DNA from: an uncultured Elioraea sp.
GTDB taxonomy: Bacteria > Pseudomonadota > Alphaproteobacteria > Acetobacterales > Acetobacteraceae
Direction: 5' to 3'
Assembly (NCBI GenBank): GCA_937995555.1
Contig: CALKJX010000250.1
Coordinates: 1-21,636, forward strand
Length of the DNA: 21,636 bases
The notes beneath the pieces are model-generated. The model made no database searches. It was given only the letters and a program-made list of their open reading frames with translations, and was not told the origin of the DNA. Positions 6,686 to 14,659 of this stretch are shown here, piece by piece; positions within the stretch are counted from its first letter, which is position 1; each line of letters opens with the position of its first letter. The position numbers and the translations under genes were made by a program.

Positions 6686-8560
6686 ATGACGGTCCTGGCG
6701 ATCGAGGCGGCGACCATCCGGATCGCCGGGCGGACGCTGCTGGACCGGGCGGACCTGACGATCGCGCCCGGCCAGAAGGTGGGGCTGGTCGGCCGCAACG
6801 GCGCGGGCAAATCCACCCTGTTGAAGGCGATCGCGGGCGAACTCGGCCTCGATGGCGGCGAGATCCGGCTCAGCCCCCGCGCCCGGCTCGGCCGCGTGGC
6901 GCAGGAGGCGCCGTCCGGCGAAGCCTCGCTGGTGGACACCGTGCTCGCGGCGGACGCGGAGCGCACGCGGCTGCTCGCCGAGGCCGAGACCGCACCGCCC
7001 GAGCGCCTTGCCGACATCCACGACCGGCTGCGCGCGATCGGCGCCGACGCCGCTCCGGCGCGCGCGGCGACCATCCTGGCCGGACTCGGCTTCGGCGCGG
7101 AGGCGCAGGCGCGACCCGTGGGCTCGTTCTCCGGCGGCTGGCGTATGCGCGTGGCGCTCGCCGCCGCGCTGTTCGTCGAGCCCGATCTGCTGCTGCTCGA
7201 CGAGCCGACCAACCATCTCGATCTCGAAGCGACGCTGTGGCTGGAATCCTGGCTCGCGCGCTTCGCCGGTGCCGCGATCATCGTCAGCCACGACCGCACC
7301 CTGCTCGACCGCGCGGTGGATGCGATCGCGCATCTCGATCGCGGGAAGATCGCGCTCTATCCGGGTGGGTTCGAGGCGTTCGTGCGCATCCGCGAGGAGC
7401 GCGCGGCCCAGCAGGCGGCGATGGCGGAGAGGATCGCCGCCCAGCGCGCGCATCTCCAGGCCTTCGTCGATCGCTTCCGCTACAAGGCGTCGAAGGCGCG
7501 CCAGGCGCAGTCGAAGCTGAAGGCGATCGCGCGGCTGCCGGCGATCGAGGCGCTGGTCGAGGATGCGCCGACGCATTTCTCCTTCCCCGAACCGCGCGCG
7601 CTCGCCCCGCCGTTGATCACGCTGAACCGTGCCGCGGTCGGCTATGGCGGCACACCCGTGCTGCGCGAGGTCAGCCTGCGCGTCGATCAGGAGGACCGCA
7701 TCGCGTTGCTCGGGCGGAACGGCAACGGCAAGTCCACACTCGCCAAGCTGCTCGCCGGGCGGCTCGACCTTCTCGACGGTGAGATGTTCCGCACGCCACG
7801 CCTGACGGTCGGGTTCTTCGCCCAGCACCAGGAGGAGGACCTGTTCCTCGACGAGAGCCCGGTGGATCACATGGCGCGCGCGCTGCCGCGCGCGACGCCG
7901 GCGCAGGTGCGCGCGCAACTCGCGCGCTTCGGCCTGGATGCCGAGCGCGCGGACACCAAGGTGTCGTCGCTCTCGGGCGGCGAGAAGGCGCGGCTCCTGC
8001 TCTCCCTCGCCACGCGCGACGCGCCGCAACTGCTGATCCTCGACGAGCCGACCAACCATCTCGACATCGACGCGCGCGAGGCGCTGGTGCGCGCGATCGC
8101 CGATTACGAGGGCGCGGTCGTGCTGATCACGCATGACCCGCACCTGATCGAGCTGGTGGCGGACCGGCTGTGGCTGGTCGCCGACGGCACGGTCGCGCCG
8201 TTCGCCGGCGATCTCGACGACTACCGCGCGGTGCTGGCGGAGAGCGGGCGGTCGCAGGCCGCGAAGCCCGGGCCGGCACAAAGTCGCGTCGATGATCGGC
8301 GCGCGCGCGCCGAGGCCCGCGCCGCGCTGGCGCCGCTGCGCCGCCAGGCCGAAGCCGCTGAGAAGACGATCGCGCGGCTCTCGGCCGAGCGCGCGACGAT
8401 CGAGGCGAAGCTCGCCGATCCACGGCTCTATGACGGAGCCGGCAGGCCCGACGAGATCGCGGCGCAGAACGCGCGGCTCGCCGCAATCGCACGCGAGATC
8501 GCGGCGGCCGAGGAGGCGTGGCTTAGCGCCAGTGCGGCTCTGGAGGAGGCGGGACTCTGA
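6686..8560 (+). CDS. ABC-F family ATPase (YheS/Uup-like)
   Basis: 624 residues with two ABC domains in one chain and no membrane segments. The first has Walker A GRNGAGKST (36-44), signature FSGGWRMR and Walker B LLLLDEPTNHLDL. The linker around 235-285 is charged and helical (RFRYKASKARQAQSKLK), the P-site tRNA-interaction motif region typical of ABC-F proteins. The second domain has Walker A GRNGNGKST (343-351), signature LSGGEKARL and Walker B LLILDEPTNHLDI. A C-terminal extension of about 90 residues (ARAALAPLRRQAEAAEK onward) is predicted coiled coil. ABC-F proteins act on the ribosome during translation rather than as transporters. Layout and the FSGGWRMR signature point to the YheS/Uup group; exact subfamily is uncertain. 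Start: MTVLAIEAATI begins directly at the domain, with a probable leaderless promoter. Confidence 0.95.
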   Translation: MTVLAIEAATIRIAGRTLLDRADLTIAPGQKVGLVGRNGAGKSTLLKAIAGELGLDGGEIRLSPRARLGRVAQEAPSGEASLVDTVLAADAERTRLLAEAETAPPERLADIHDRLRAIGADAAPARAATILAGLGFGAEAQARPVGSFSGGWRMRVALAAALFVEPDLLLLDEPTNHLDLEATLWLESWLARFAGAAIIVSHDRTLLDRAVDAIAHLDRGKIALYPGGFEAFVRIREERAAQQAAMAERIAAQRAHLQAFVDRFRYKASKARQAQSKLKAIARLPAIEALVEDAPTHFSFPEPRALAPPLITLNRAAVGYGGTPVLREVSLRVDQEDRIALLGRNGNGKSTLAKLLAGRLDLLDGEMFRTPRLTVGFFAQHQEEDLFLDESPVDHMARALPRATPAQVRAQLARFGLDAERADTKVSSLSGGEKARLLLSLATRDAPQLLILDEPTNHLDIDAREALVRAIADYEGAVVLITHDPHLIELVADRLWLVADGTVAPFAGDLDDYRAVLAESGRSQAAKPGPAQSRVDDRRARAEARAALAPLRRQAEAAEKTIARLSAERATIEAKLADPRLYDGAGRPDEIAAQNARLAAIAREIAAAEEAWLSASAALEEAGL

Positions 8561-8663
8561 CCCGTACCATCTGGAGGCCGCCAAGCGTCCAACACCCGAG
8601 ATCAGTACGCATGCATGGCTTCCGAGGGTTGCGGCAGATAGGCACGCATGATAGCCCTTCGTG

Positions 8664-8699
8664 GCGTGCGTGGCTTAGCCAGCGACTCCGCACGCACGC
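8664..8699. terminator. Perfect 9-bp stem-loop between ABC-F and the glycan cassette
   Basis: GCGTGCGTG (8664-8672) pairs perfectly with CACGCACGC (8691-8699) across an 18-base loop that itself holds GGC-TTA-GCC. It sits in the 261-base gap between the ABC-F stop and the DUF6165 gene. There is no T-run on either strand, so it is not a classical intrinsic terminator; it may still separate the two transcription units or act as a 5' leader structure. Nothing else with clear function was seen in 8561-8821 apart from an AGGGG ribosome-binding site at 8809-8813. Confidence 0.35.
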
Positions 8700-8821
8700 A
8701 ATCTGAGGCGCCCCGCGTTCGCAAGCATCCGGGAATGACTCCGTCCTGACGATGAAGCCCGCTGCGCCGTTTGTTCCGCGGAGGACGTCCCTTCGGCATC
8801 TCCATCGCAGGGGTAACGGCA

Positions 8822-9205
8822 TTGAGACTCACGGTGAGCGTGTCGCCCGGTGAGGCGATCGACAAGCTGACAATCCTGAACATCAAGAGGGTCCGGATTT
8901 CCGAGCCGGAACGACTGTCCCACGTCGAACGCGAAGCGGATCAGTTGAGCCGTGCCGTGGCACCTCTCCTGGAGGCCTCGGCATCGCTGCCCGGGCTGAT
9001 GACGGCATTGCAGGCGGTCAATGAACGTCTCTGGGAGCTCGAGGACGTCGTTCGGAAGCTCATGCGTGACCGTGACTTCGGCCCGCAGTTCGTCGCGGTC
9101 GCCTGCGCGATCCATGAGACGAACGACCGCCGGGCCGCGCTGAAGGCGGAGATCAACACGCTGCTCGGAACGGACATCGCAGAACAGAAGTCCTACGCGG
9201 CCTGA
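8822..9205 (+). CDS. DUF6165 family protein, surface-glycan cluster
   Basis: 127 residues from TTG 8822. The sequence matches DUF6165: LTVSVSPGEAIDKLTILNIK at the N-terminus, a middle helix ALQAVNERLWELEDVVRKL, FGPQFVAVACAIHETNDRRA and a C-terminal LKAEINTLLGTDIAEQKSY. It is largely helical and without signal peptide or membrane segment, so cytoplasmic. The role is unknown. The family is found beside glycosyltransferases of lipopolysaccharide or O-chain loci, and here it heads a four-gene cassette of that kind, 12 bases before the GT9 gene. Start: AGGGG lies eight bases before TTG 8822, and the family begins there. An upstream TTG at 8771 in the same frame would add 17 unconserved residues. 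Confidence 0.83.
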   Translation: MRLTVSVSPGEAIDKLTILNIKRVRISEPERLSHVEREADQLSRAVAPLLEASASLPGLMTALQAVNERLWELEDVVRKLMRDRDFGPQFVAVACAIHETNDRRAALKAEINTLLGTDIAEQKSYAA

Positions 9206-9217
9206 GCGCAAGGCGAG

Positions 9218-10219
9218 ATGTCCATCCTCTTCATCGGCCCGACCCGGCTCGGCGATGCGATCCTCGTCAGCGGGGTCCTTGCGTGGCTGCATGAAGCGTC
9301 TCCCCATGAACCGATCACCGTCGCCTGCGGCGCTCCGGCCGCGATGGCCCTGGCCAACGCGCCGGGCGTCGCGGCACTCCATGTCATGGACAAGCGGCCC
9401 CGTGGCGGGCATTGGTTCGATCTGTGGCGCGCGGCACGGGCGCAGCGGTGGCGATGTATCGTCGACCTCAGGCGATCCCTTCTCTCCTGGGTCCTGCGGG
9501 CCGACAGGCGCCACGTCATCCCGCGCGGCCGTACCGCCGAGCATCGCGTTGCGCTCGCGTCGCGCGCCATCGGCTTGCCCCCGCAGCCGCCTCGGCTGTG
9601 GTGGTCCGACCAGCATCGGAGGCGCGCGGCCGACCTCCTGCCCGATGGACGACCCGTCCTGGCACTCGGGCCGGGGGCGAACTGGATCTGCAAGCAGTGG
9701 CCGACTGGATCCTTCATCGATCTGGCGGCGCGCCTCCTCGCGACGGACGGACGACTTGCGGGGGGACGACTCCTCCTCGTTGGCAGCCTGGCGGAGCGGG
9801 AGGTCGCGCGGCCGATCTTCGGGGCACTCGCCGGCGTCTCGATGGTCGATGGTTTCGGCCTCGACATACCGACCACGGCCGCCCTCCTGTCCCGCTGCGC
9901 GCTCTTCGTCGGCAACGATTCCGCCATGATGCATCTGGCGGCCGCGTCGGGAATACCGACGGTCGGCCTGTTCGGCCCGACCCGGGATGAGCACTACGGC
10001 CCGTGGGGGCCGAACGGCCTCGTCGTCCGCACGGCGGAAAGCGTGCCGCAGCTCCTTGCCCGGCGGCGCTCCGCAGGGCCGGACAGCACGCTGATGGACA
10101 GCCTCGATCCGGACAGGGTCCTGGCCGCGATCAACGCGCGTTGGCCGACGCTGCCCCGCGCGCCGGCGCAACCGGCGCGGCAAGAGGTCGCGGTTACCGG
10201 GAAGCGCCATGCGACCTGA
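9218..10219 (+). CDS. Glycosyltransferase family 9 (heptosyltransferase-like)
   Basis: 333 residues, GT-B fold. The N-terminal GPTRLGDAILVSGVLAWLHE is the acceptor-domain opening of WaaC/WaaF-like enzymes (usually GDxxLxxPxLxALR). The nucleotide-sugar half has LGPGANWICKQWPTGSFIDL (around 150) and the strongly conserved FVGNDSAMMHLAAASGIPTV followed by GLFGPTRDEHYGPWG (around 230-260). GT9 enzymes transfer ADP-heptose or related sugars to the lipopolysaccharide core at the cytoplasmic face. AAGG-CGAG just before ATG serves as the ribosome-binding site. The stop overlaps the next gene's start by 11 bases, implying translational coupling. The exact sugar is not readable from sequence. Confidence 0.9.
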   Translation: MSILFIGPTRLGDAILVSGVLAWLHEASPHEPITVACGAPAAMALANAPGVAALHVMDKRPRGGHWFDLWRAARAQRWRCIVDLRRSLLSWVLRADRRHVIPRGRTAEHRVALASRAIGLPPQPPRLWWSDQHRRRAADLLPDGRPVLALGPGANWICKQWPTGSFIDLAARLLATDGRLAGGRLLLVGSLAEREVARPIFGALAGVSMVDGFGLDIPTTAALLSRCALFVGNDSAMMHLAAASGIPTVGLFGPTRDEHYGPWGPNGLVVRTAESVPQLLARRRSAGPDSTLMDSLDPDRVLAAINARWPTLPRAPAQPARQEVAVTGKRHAT

Positions 10220-10955
10220 ACCGCGCATCGCGGTCGTCGTCGCCGTGTTCAACGAGGAGGGCAATGTCGCCTCCGTCGCGACCGAGGTCGTCGAAGCCTT
10301 CGACGGCGTCGAAGCGTTCGAGCTTCTCTTCGTCGACGATGGATCGACCGACGCGACCGCGCAGATCACCGCGGAGCTCGCGGGATCGGAGCCGAGGATC
10401 CGGCTGGTCAGGCACGCGGTGCGCTGCGGCAAGTCGCGCGCCCTGCGCACCGGCGTCGAGGCGGCCCGGGCGCCCTGGATCGCCACCCTGGACGGCGATG
10501 GACAGAACGACCCGCGCGATCTCGTGGCGATGGTCGGGATCGCCTGGTCGAGGGCCGAGGAGGCGCCGCTGATCGCGGGCATCCGGACCCGGCGCGATGA
10601 TCCCTGGCCGAGGCGGGTCGCGACGCGCTTCGCCAACGGGCTCAGAAGCAGGGCCCTGGGCGATCGATGCCCGGACACCGCCTGCGGCATGAAGGTGTTC
10701 CGGCGCGAGGACTTCCTCCGCCTGCCGTGCTTCGAGGGCATGCACCGGTTCCTGCCGGCCCTGTTCCTTCGCTACGGCGCGCCTGTCGTCAATCATCCGG
10801 TCTCGCACCGGGCACGCCGGACCGGCCGCTCGAAGTATACCAACTACGGTCGCGCGCTCGTGGGCCTGGCCGATCTGTTCGGCGTCATGTGGCTCCTCAA
10901 CAGAACCCGACTCCCGATCGTCGGCCGGGCCGATGAGACATCCACCCATGTCTGA
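10209..10955 (+). CDS. Glycosyltransferase family 2, polyprenyl-phosphate sugar synthase-like
   Basis: 248 residues, GT-A fold, of the dolichol-phosphate mannose synthase/ArnC/GtrB-like type. It begins with IAVVVAVFNEEGNVASV; the donor-binding VDDGSTD has Asp43 and Asp44, and the metal motif LDGDGQNDP has Asp95 and Asp97. The acceptor-side segment DTACGMKVFRREDFLRL and FEGMHRFLPALFLRYG matches this subgroup, as does HRARRTGRSKYTNYGRA near the C-terminus. No C-terminal transmembrane pair follows, so the protein is peripheral. Such enzymes load a sugar onto undecaprenyl phosphate for a periplasmic GT-C transferase; the adjacent gene is exactly such a transferase, which supports the role. It overlaps genes on both sides, with start at ATG 10209 inside the end of the GT9 gene. 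Confidence 0.9.
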   Translation: MRPEPRIAVVVAVFNEEGNVASVATEVVEAFDGVEAFELLFVDDGSTDATAQITAELAGSEPRIRLVRHAVRCGKSRALRTGVEAARAPWIATLDGDGQNDPRDLVAMVGIAWSRAEEAPLIAGIRTRRDDPWPRRVATRFANGLRSRALGDRCPDTACGMKVFRREDFLRLPCFEGMHRFLPALFLRYGAPVVNHPVSHRARRTGRSKYTNYGRALVGLADLFGVMWLLNRTRLPIVGRADETSTHV

Positions 10956-12714
10956 CACCGAACGCAAGCTGCACAGGCTCGACATCCTGTTGCTGGTCGC
11001 GCTGGCGCTCGCGGTATTCCTGCCCGGTCAGCTGGGGTTGCCGCCGATCGATCGTGACGAATCGCGCTACGCGGTCGCAACCAGCCAGATGCTGGCCTCG
11101 GGCGACTTCATCGACATCCGTTTCCAGGATCAGCCGCGGCATCTTCAGCCGGCGGGGATCTACTGGCTCCAGGCGATCGCGGTGAGCGCCTTATCAGCGG
11201 CGGAGGCACGCGAGATCTGGGCGTATCGGGTTCCGTCCGTCCTTGGTGCCGCCATGTCGGTTCTCTTGACTGCGTCGCTCGCAGCGCAGCTGTTCGGAAG
11301 AAGGGCGGGGCTGATCAGTGGGGTGCTGATCGCGACGTGCCTCCTTCTCAGCGTCGAAGCCCGCATGGCAAAGATCGATGCGACGATGCTTGCGGTCGTG
11401 CTGGCGGCGCAATATTCGCTCGTGCTGCTGTATCTGAACCGCACGGAGAAACCTGCACGCGTCGCCTTCCTGTTCTGGATGGCGATCGGTCTCGGCCTGA
11501 TGTTGAAAGGGCCGATTCCGACGATGGTTTCGGTGCTGACCGTGGTCGGGCTGGTGGCGTGGGACCGCAACGTGGCATGGCTCTCCCGCCTCCACGCCGA
11601 GTGGGGCGTACCTTTGGCTCTGGCGATCGTGCTGCCCTGGATCATCGCGATCATCATCAGGACCGAAGGAGCATTCCTCGAGGATGCCATCGGCCACAGC
11701 CTGCTGGGCAAGGTGACCACTGGCCAGCAGGCCCATGGCGCGCCGCCGGGCTATCATCTGCTTGCCTTCAACCTCGCCTTCTGGCCTGCGTCGCTCTTCG
11801 CTGTCCTCGCGGTTCCGCATGTCTGGCGAAGCCGTGCGGAACCGGCTTACCGCTTCCTGATCGCATGGACCGTTCCGACCTGGATCGTGTTCGAGCTGGT
11901 CGCAACGAAGCTTCCACACTATACGCTGCCGACCTATCCCGCGATCGCGATCCTCGCGGCTGGCGCACTGGTCTCGGGCGCCGCGCGGCTTGGAGCCGGA
12001 CGCTCGCGGAGCGTCGGCGTCGCCTATCTGGCTCTCTGGATGCTGCTGGCGGTCGGCCTTGCGGCCGCACCAACGGCATTCGCGATCCATGTCGATCAGA
12101 AGATCGATCCGATCGCCGTGCCGACGTCCATCCTGGCTCTCGCGGCAGCCGGCTATGCGGCCCTGCTCGTTCTTCGTAACGACATGCTCCGTGCGGTCGG
12201 CTCGGCCGCGGTTGGCGCCGTCGTGCTCTGGGCGGGCACATTCGGCGGAGTCCTGCCGCGGCTCGAAGGACTGTGGATGTCACCGCGCATTGCCGCTGCC
12301 GCCAGCCTCGCCTTGCGATGCGACAACCCGGTGCTCGCAACGACTCCCTACCATGAGCCAAGCCTCGTCTTCCTCCATGGCTCTGATCGGACCAGGCTGG
12401 CGACGACACCGGAGGAGGCCGCCGAGACGCTCGCGGCGAACCGGGACTGCGGCGTCGCCGTCGTCGGCCAGCGCGAGCGCGAGCGATTCGGTCGACGGAT
12501 CTCCGAGCTGGGCCTGTCCACCGAGCTGGTCGACCGTATCGACGGCAGGAACTACTCAAACGGGCGGTCGCTATCGCTTGAGATCCTGCGGCCGGTGGAG
12601 ACGTCGGATTCCACCTCCGCCAAGAGGGACGCTCGGGATCGAAGAACGGCGCGGTCGGAGAGCATGGACCGACCGCATCCCGGCGCACAGCGTCGGCGCG
12701 ATACGACCTGGTAG
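10948..12714 (+). CDS. GT39 (ArnT/PMT-like) membrane glycosyltransferase
   Basis: About 588 residues from ATG 10948 (ATG 10933 would add MRHPP; neither has a strong Shine-Dalgarno). This is a multi-spanning GT-C enzyme. After the first membrane helix comes the catalytic loop PIDRDESRYAVATSQML (Asp37, Glu38), then RHLQPAGIYWLQA, where ArnT relatives usually have K-P rather than Q-P. About eleven more hydrophobic segments follow, including GLGLMLKGPIPTM and LPHYTLPTYPAIAILAAG, both typical of the ArnT group. It would transfer a sugar from undecaprenyl phosphate to lipid A or another envelope acceptor in the periplasm, using the product of the preceding GT2. The last 40 residues are polar and arginine-rich (after LRPVETSDS) and unlike the domain. 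The gene converges on the dehydrogenase gene. Confidence 0.9.
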   Translation: MSDTERKLHRLDILLLVALALAVFLPGQLGLPPIDRDESRYAVATSQMLASGDFIDIRFQDQPRHLQPAGIYWLQAIAVSALSAAEAREIWAYRVPSVLGAAMSVLLTASLAAQLFGRRAGLISGVLIATCLLLSVEARMAKIDATMLAVVLAAQYSLVLLYLNRTEKPARVAFLFWMAIGLGLMLKGPIPTMVSVLTVVGLVAWDRNVAWLSRLHAEWGVPLALAIVLPWIIAIIIRTEGAFLEDAIGHSLLGKVTTGQQAHGAPPGYHLLAFNLAFWPASLFAVLAVPHVWRSRAEPAYRFLIAWTVPTWIVFELVATKLPHYTLPTYPAIAILAAGALVSGAARLGAGRSRSVGVAYLALWMLLAVGLAAAPTAFAIHVDQKIDPIAVPTSILALAAAGYAALLVLRNDMLRAVGSAAVGAVVLWAGTFGGVLPRLEGLWMSPRIAAAASLALRCDNPVLATTPYHEPSLVFLHGSDRTRLATTPEEAAETLAANRDCGVAVVGQRERERFGRRISELGLSTELVDRIDGRNYSNGRSLSLEILRPVETSDSTSAKRDARDRRTARSESMDRPHPGAQRRRDTTW

Positions 12715-12764
12715 TTCGCCCAAGCAGATAGGGATCCCGTGGCGTCGGTCCGTCGCGTTCCCGG

Positions 12765-13739
12765 CTACACCACCCGGTCGGGCGGTTCGCGCCCGGCGAA
12801 CACCGCGTCGAGATTGTCGAGCGCGCGGAACCCCATGGCGTTGCGCGTCTCGACGGTGGAACTGCCGAGATGCGGCAGCAGCACCGCATTCTCGCACGCC
12901 AGATAGCCGGGATCGAGGCGCGGTTCGTTCTCGTACACATCCAGACCCGCGAAGGCGACGTGGCCGGTCTTCAGCGCCGCGATCAGCGCCGCGTCGTCCA
13001 CCAGGCTCCCGCGGCCGGTGTTCACCACCACCGCGCCCTGCCGCAACAGCGCGATGCGCTCGGCGTTCAGCCACGCGCGCAGGCCTTCGCCGCCCGGTGC
13101 CGTCAGCGCCAGGATGTCGATCGCCGTCAGCATCGAGGCCGGGTCGCTGTGATAGGTCGCACCCTCCTCCAGCGCAGGCTCGAGCCGGTTGCGGTTGTGG
13201 TAGTGCACCTCCATCAGGAAGCCGCGCGCCATCCGCGCGACCGCGCGGCCGATCCGTCCCATGCCGAGAATGCCGAGCCGCTTGCCGCTCACCTGCATGC
13301 CGAGCAGCTGTGTTGGCGCCCAGCCCTGCCACTGCCCCGAACGCACCAGCCGCTCGCCCTCGCCGGCGCGCCGCGCGGCGGCGAGGATCAGCAGCATCGT
13401 AAGCTCGGCGGTCGCGTCCGTCAGCACGTCGGGCGTGTTGGTCACGACGATGCCGCGCGCCTTCGCAGCCGCGAGGTCGATGTGATCGAGCCCGACCGAG
13501 AAGGTGGCGATCGCGCGCACCGTCGCCGGCAGGCGCGCGATCATCTCGGCATGCAGCGGATCGCCGGCGGCGCACAGGATCGCCTCCGCGCCCTCGGCCC
13601 GGCGCAGCAGCTCGTCCACGGCCAGCACCGTGTCCTCGGGGTTCTCGGCGAGCACCGCGTAATCGCGGCGGGCGCGCGCCATCACGTCGCGCGGAAACAC
13701 GCGGGTCAGCAGCAGCGCGGGCTTCCGGGCCGGGCGCAT
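12765..13739 (-). CDS. D-2-hydroxyacid dehydrogenase (glyoxylate/hydroxypyruvate reductase type)
   Basis: 324 residues, cytoplasmic NAD(P)H oxidoreductase. N-terminal substrate domain: KPALLLTRVFPRDVMARARR and AIATFSVGLDHIDLAAAKAR. The Rossmann domain has GILGMGRIGRAVARMARGF (GxGxxG). Catalytic residues are all present: Arg243 in VVNTGRGSLVDD, Glu272 in YENEP and His290 in LLPHLGSST. The overall sequence resembles bacterial glyoxylate reductase/D-glycerate dehydrogenase, including the TPDVLTDATAELTM segment. GAGGAG ten bases before ATG 13739 supports the start; the frame stays open further upstream but that part is antisense to the SDR gene. It is divergent from the hydantoin operon across about 130 bases, so it could share regulation with it, though there is no direct biochemical link. 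Confidence 0.93.
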   Translation of the reverse strand: MRPARKPALLLTRVFPRDVMARARRDYAVLAENPEDTVLAVDELLRRAEGAEAILCAAGDPLHAEMIARLPATVRAIATFSVGLDHIDLAAAKARGIVVTNTPDVLTDATAELTMLLILAAARRAGEGERLVRSGQWQGWAPTQLLGMQVSGKRLGILGMGRIGRAVARMARGFLMEVHYHNRNRLEPALEEGATYHSDPASMLTAIDILALTAPGGEGLRAWLNAERIALLRQGAVVVNTGRGSLVDDAALIAALKTGHVAFAGLDVYENEPRLDPGYLACENAVLLPHLGSSTVETRNAMGFRALDNLDAVFAGREPPDRVV

Positions 13740-13813
13740 GGCGGGGCACTCCTCGGGACGTCGGTCCGTGTGCCTCTGCCAGCAGACCTGCGTTCGTGTC
13801 CAGGCCCGCCCCC

Positions 13814-13841
13814 TTGCCCCGGGGGACTCGGGGGGTAGGAT
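13814..13841 (+). promoter_or_regulatory. Putative promoter of the hydantoinase operon
   Basis: TTGCCC (13814-13819), 16 bases, TAGGAT (13836-13841), about 28 bases before the SDR start codon. It lies in the divergent intergenic region with the dehydrogenase gene and is the only promoter-like pair seen ahead of the five-gene plus-strand operon. Assigned by eye. Confidence 0.45.
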
Positions 13842-13869
13842 GCGCGGCCTGTCGACCGGGGGAGCGGAC

Positions 13870-14658
13870 ATGGATCTCGGACTGAAGGGCAAGCGCGCGC
13901 TCGTGATGGGCGCGTCGAAGGGCCTGGGCCGCGCGATCGCCGAGGCCCTGTCGGCGGAGGGTGCGACCGTGACGGTGGCGAGCCGCGACGAGGCGGCGTT
14001 GAAGGCACTCGCCGAGAGCCTGAGTGCGAAGAACGGCGTGCCCGCCTTCGCGATCAGGGCGGATGTCGCGAACGAGGCGGGCATGGACGCGCTCGCCGAC
14101 GAGGCGGTGCTGCGCATGGGCGGGGTCGATGTGCTGATCCTGAACCACGGCGGGCCGCCAGTGGGCGCGGCGCTCGACCTCTCGCTCGACGAGCTCAAGG
14201 CGCAGTTCGTGAAGATGGTGGTGGCACCGATCCGGCTCGCCATGCGGCTGCTGCCCGCCATGCGCGAGCGCAAATGGGGCCGCATCATCACCGTCGGCAG
14301 CTCGGGCATGGTGCAGCCGCTGCCCAACATGGTGCTCTCGAACACACTGCGTGCATCGATCGTCGGCTGGAACAAGACCCTCTCGGCCGAGGTCGCGGCC
14401 GATGGCGTTACCTGCAACATCCTCGCGCCTGGCTCGATCCTGACCGACCGCACGCGCGACACCGCCGGCGCGCGGGCGAAAAAGGAGGGCATCAGCATCG
14501 AGGAGGCGATGAACCGGATCGCCGCCGGCATTCCGGCCAAGCGCTACGGCACGCCGGAGGAGTACGGTGCGGTCGCCGCCTTCCTCGCCTCCGAGAAGGC
14601 GTCCTACGTCACCGGCAGCATCATCCGCGTGGACGGCGGCAACGTCCGCGCGATCTGA
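13870..14658 (+). CDS. SDR-superfamily protein, beta-ketoacyl reductase-like, lacking YxxxK
   Basis: 262 residues, Rossmann fold. The cofactor loop is MGASKGLGRAIAEAL (Gly14, Gly18, Gly20), Asp70-region IRADVANEAG, then LNHGGP near Asn92 in place of the usual NNAG, and IITVGSSGM with the catalytic-position serine (144/145). The helix that should carry Tyr-x-x-x-Lys instead reads MVLSNTLRASIVGWNKTL, so Tyr and Lys are both replaced, by leucines in my alignment (about 156 and 160). The C-terminal APGSILTDRT and VTGSIIRVDGG are normal. A recognised SDR subgroup of 3-oxoacyl-ACP-reductase-like proteins shares the SNTLR motif, so this is a family trait rather than damage. Oxidoreductase activity by the standard mechanism is unlikely. 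GGAG six bases before ATG sets the start; it leads the hydantoinase operon. Confidence 0.9.
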   Translation: MDLGLKGKRALVMGASKGLGRAIAEALSAEGATVTVASRDEAALKALAESLSAKNGVPAFAIRADVANEAGMDALADEAVLRMGGVDVLILNHGGPPVGAALDLSLDELKAQFVKMVVAPIRLAMRLLPAMRERKWGRIITVGSSGMVQPLPNMVLSNTLRASIVGWNKTLSAEVAADGVTCNILAPGSILTDRTRDTAGARAKKEGISIEEAMNRIAAGIPAKRYGTPEEYGAVAAFLASEKASYVTGSIIRVDGGNVRAI

Positions 14659-14659
14659 C

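Noticed and set aside
8525..8580. tRNA-like 3' half on the minus strand (GGGTCAGAGTCCCGCC followed by CTCCA)
   Set aside because: The T-loop does not fit TTCRANY, no anticodon or D arm can be built, and it lies over the end of the ABC-F gene.
6059..8584. Long minus-strand open frame over the ABC-F gene
   Set aside because: It lacks any recognisable motif and also overlaps ndk in another frame; a GC-driven shadow.
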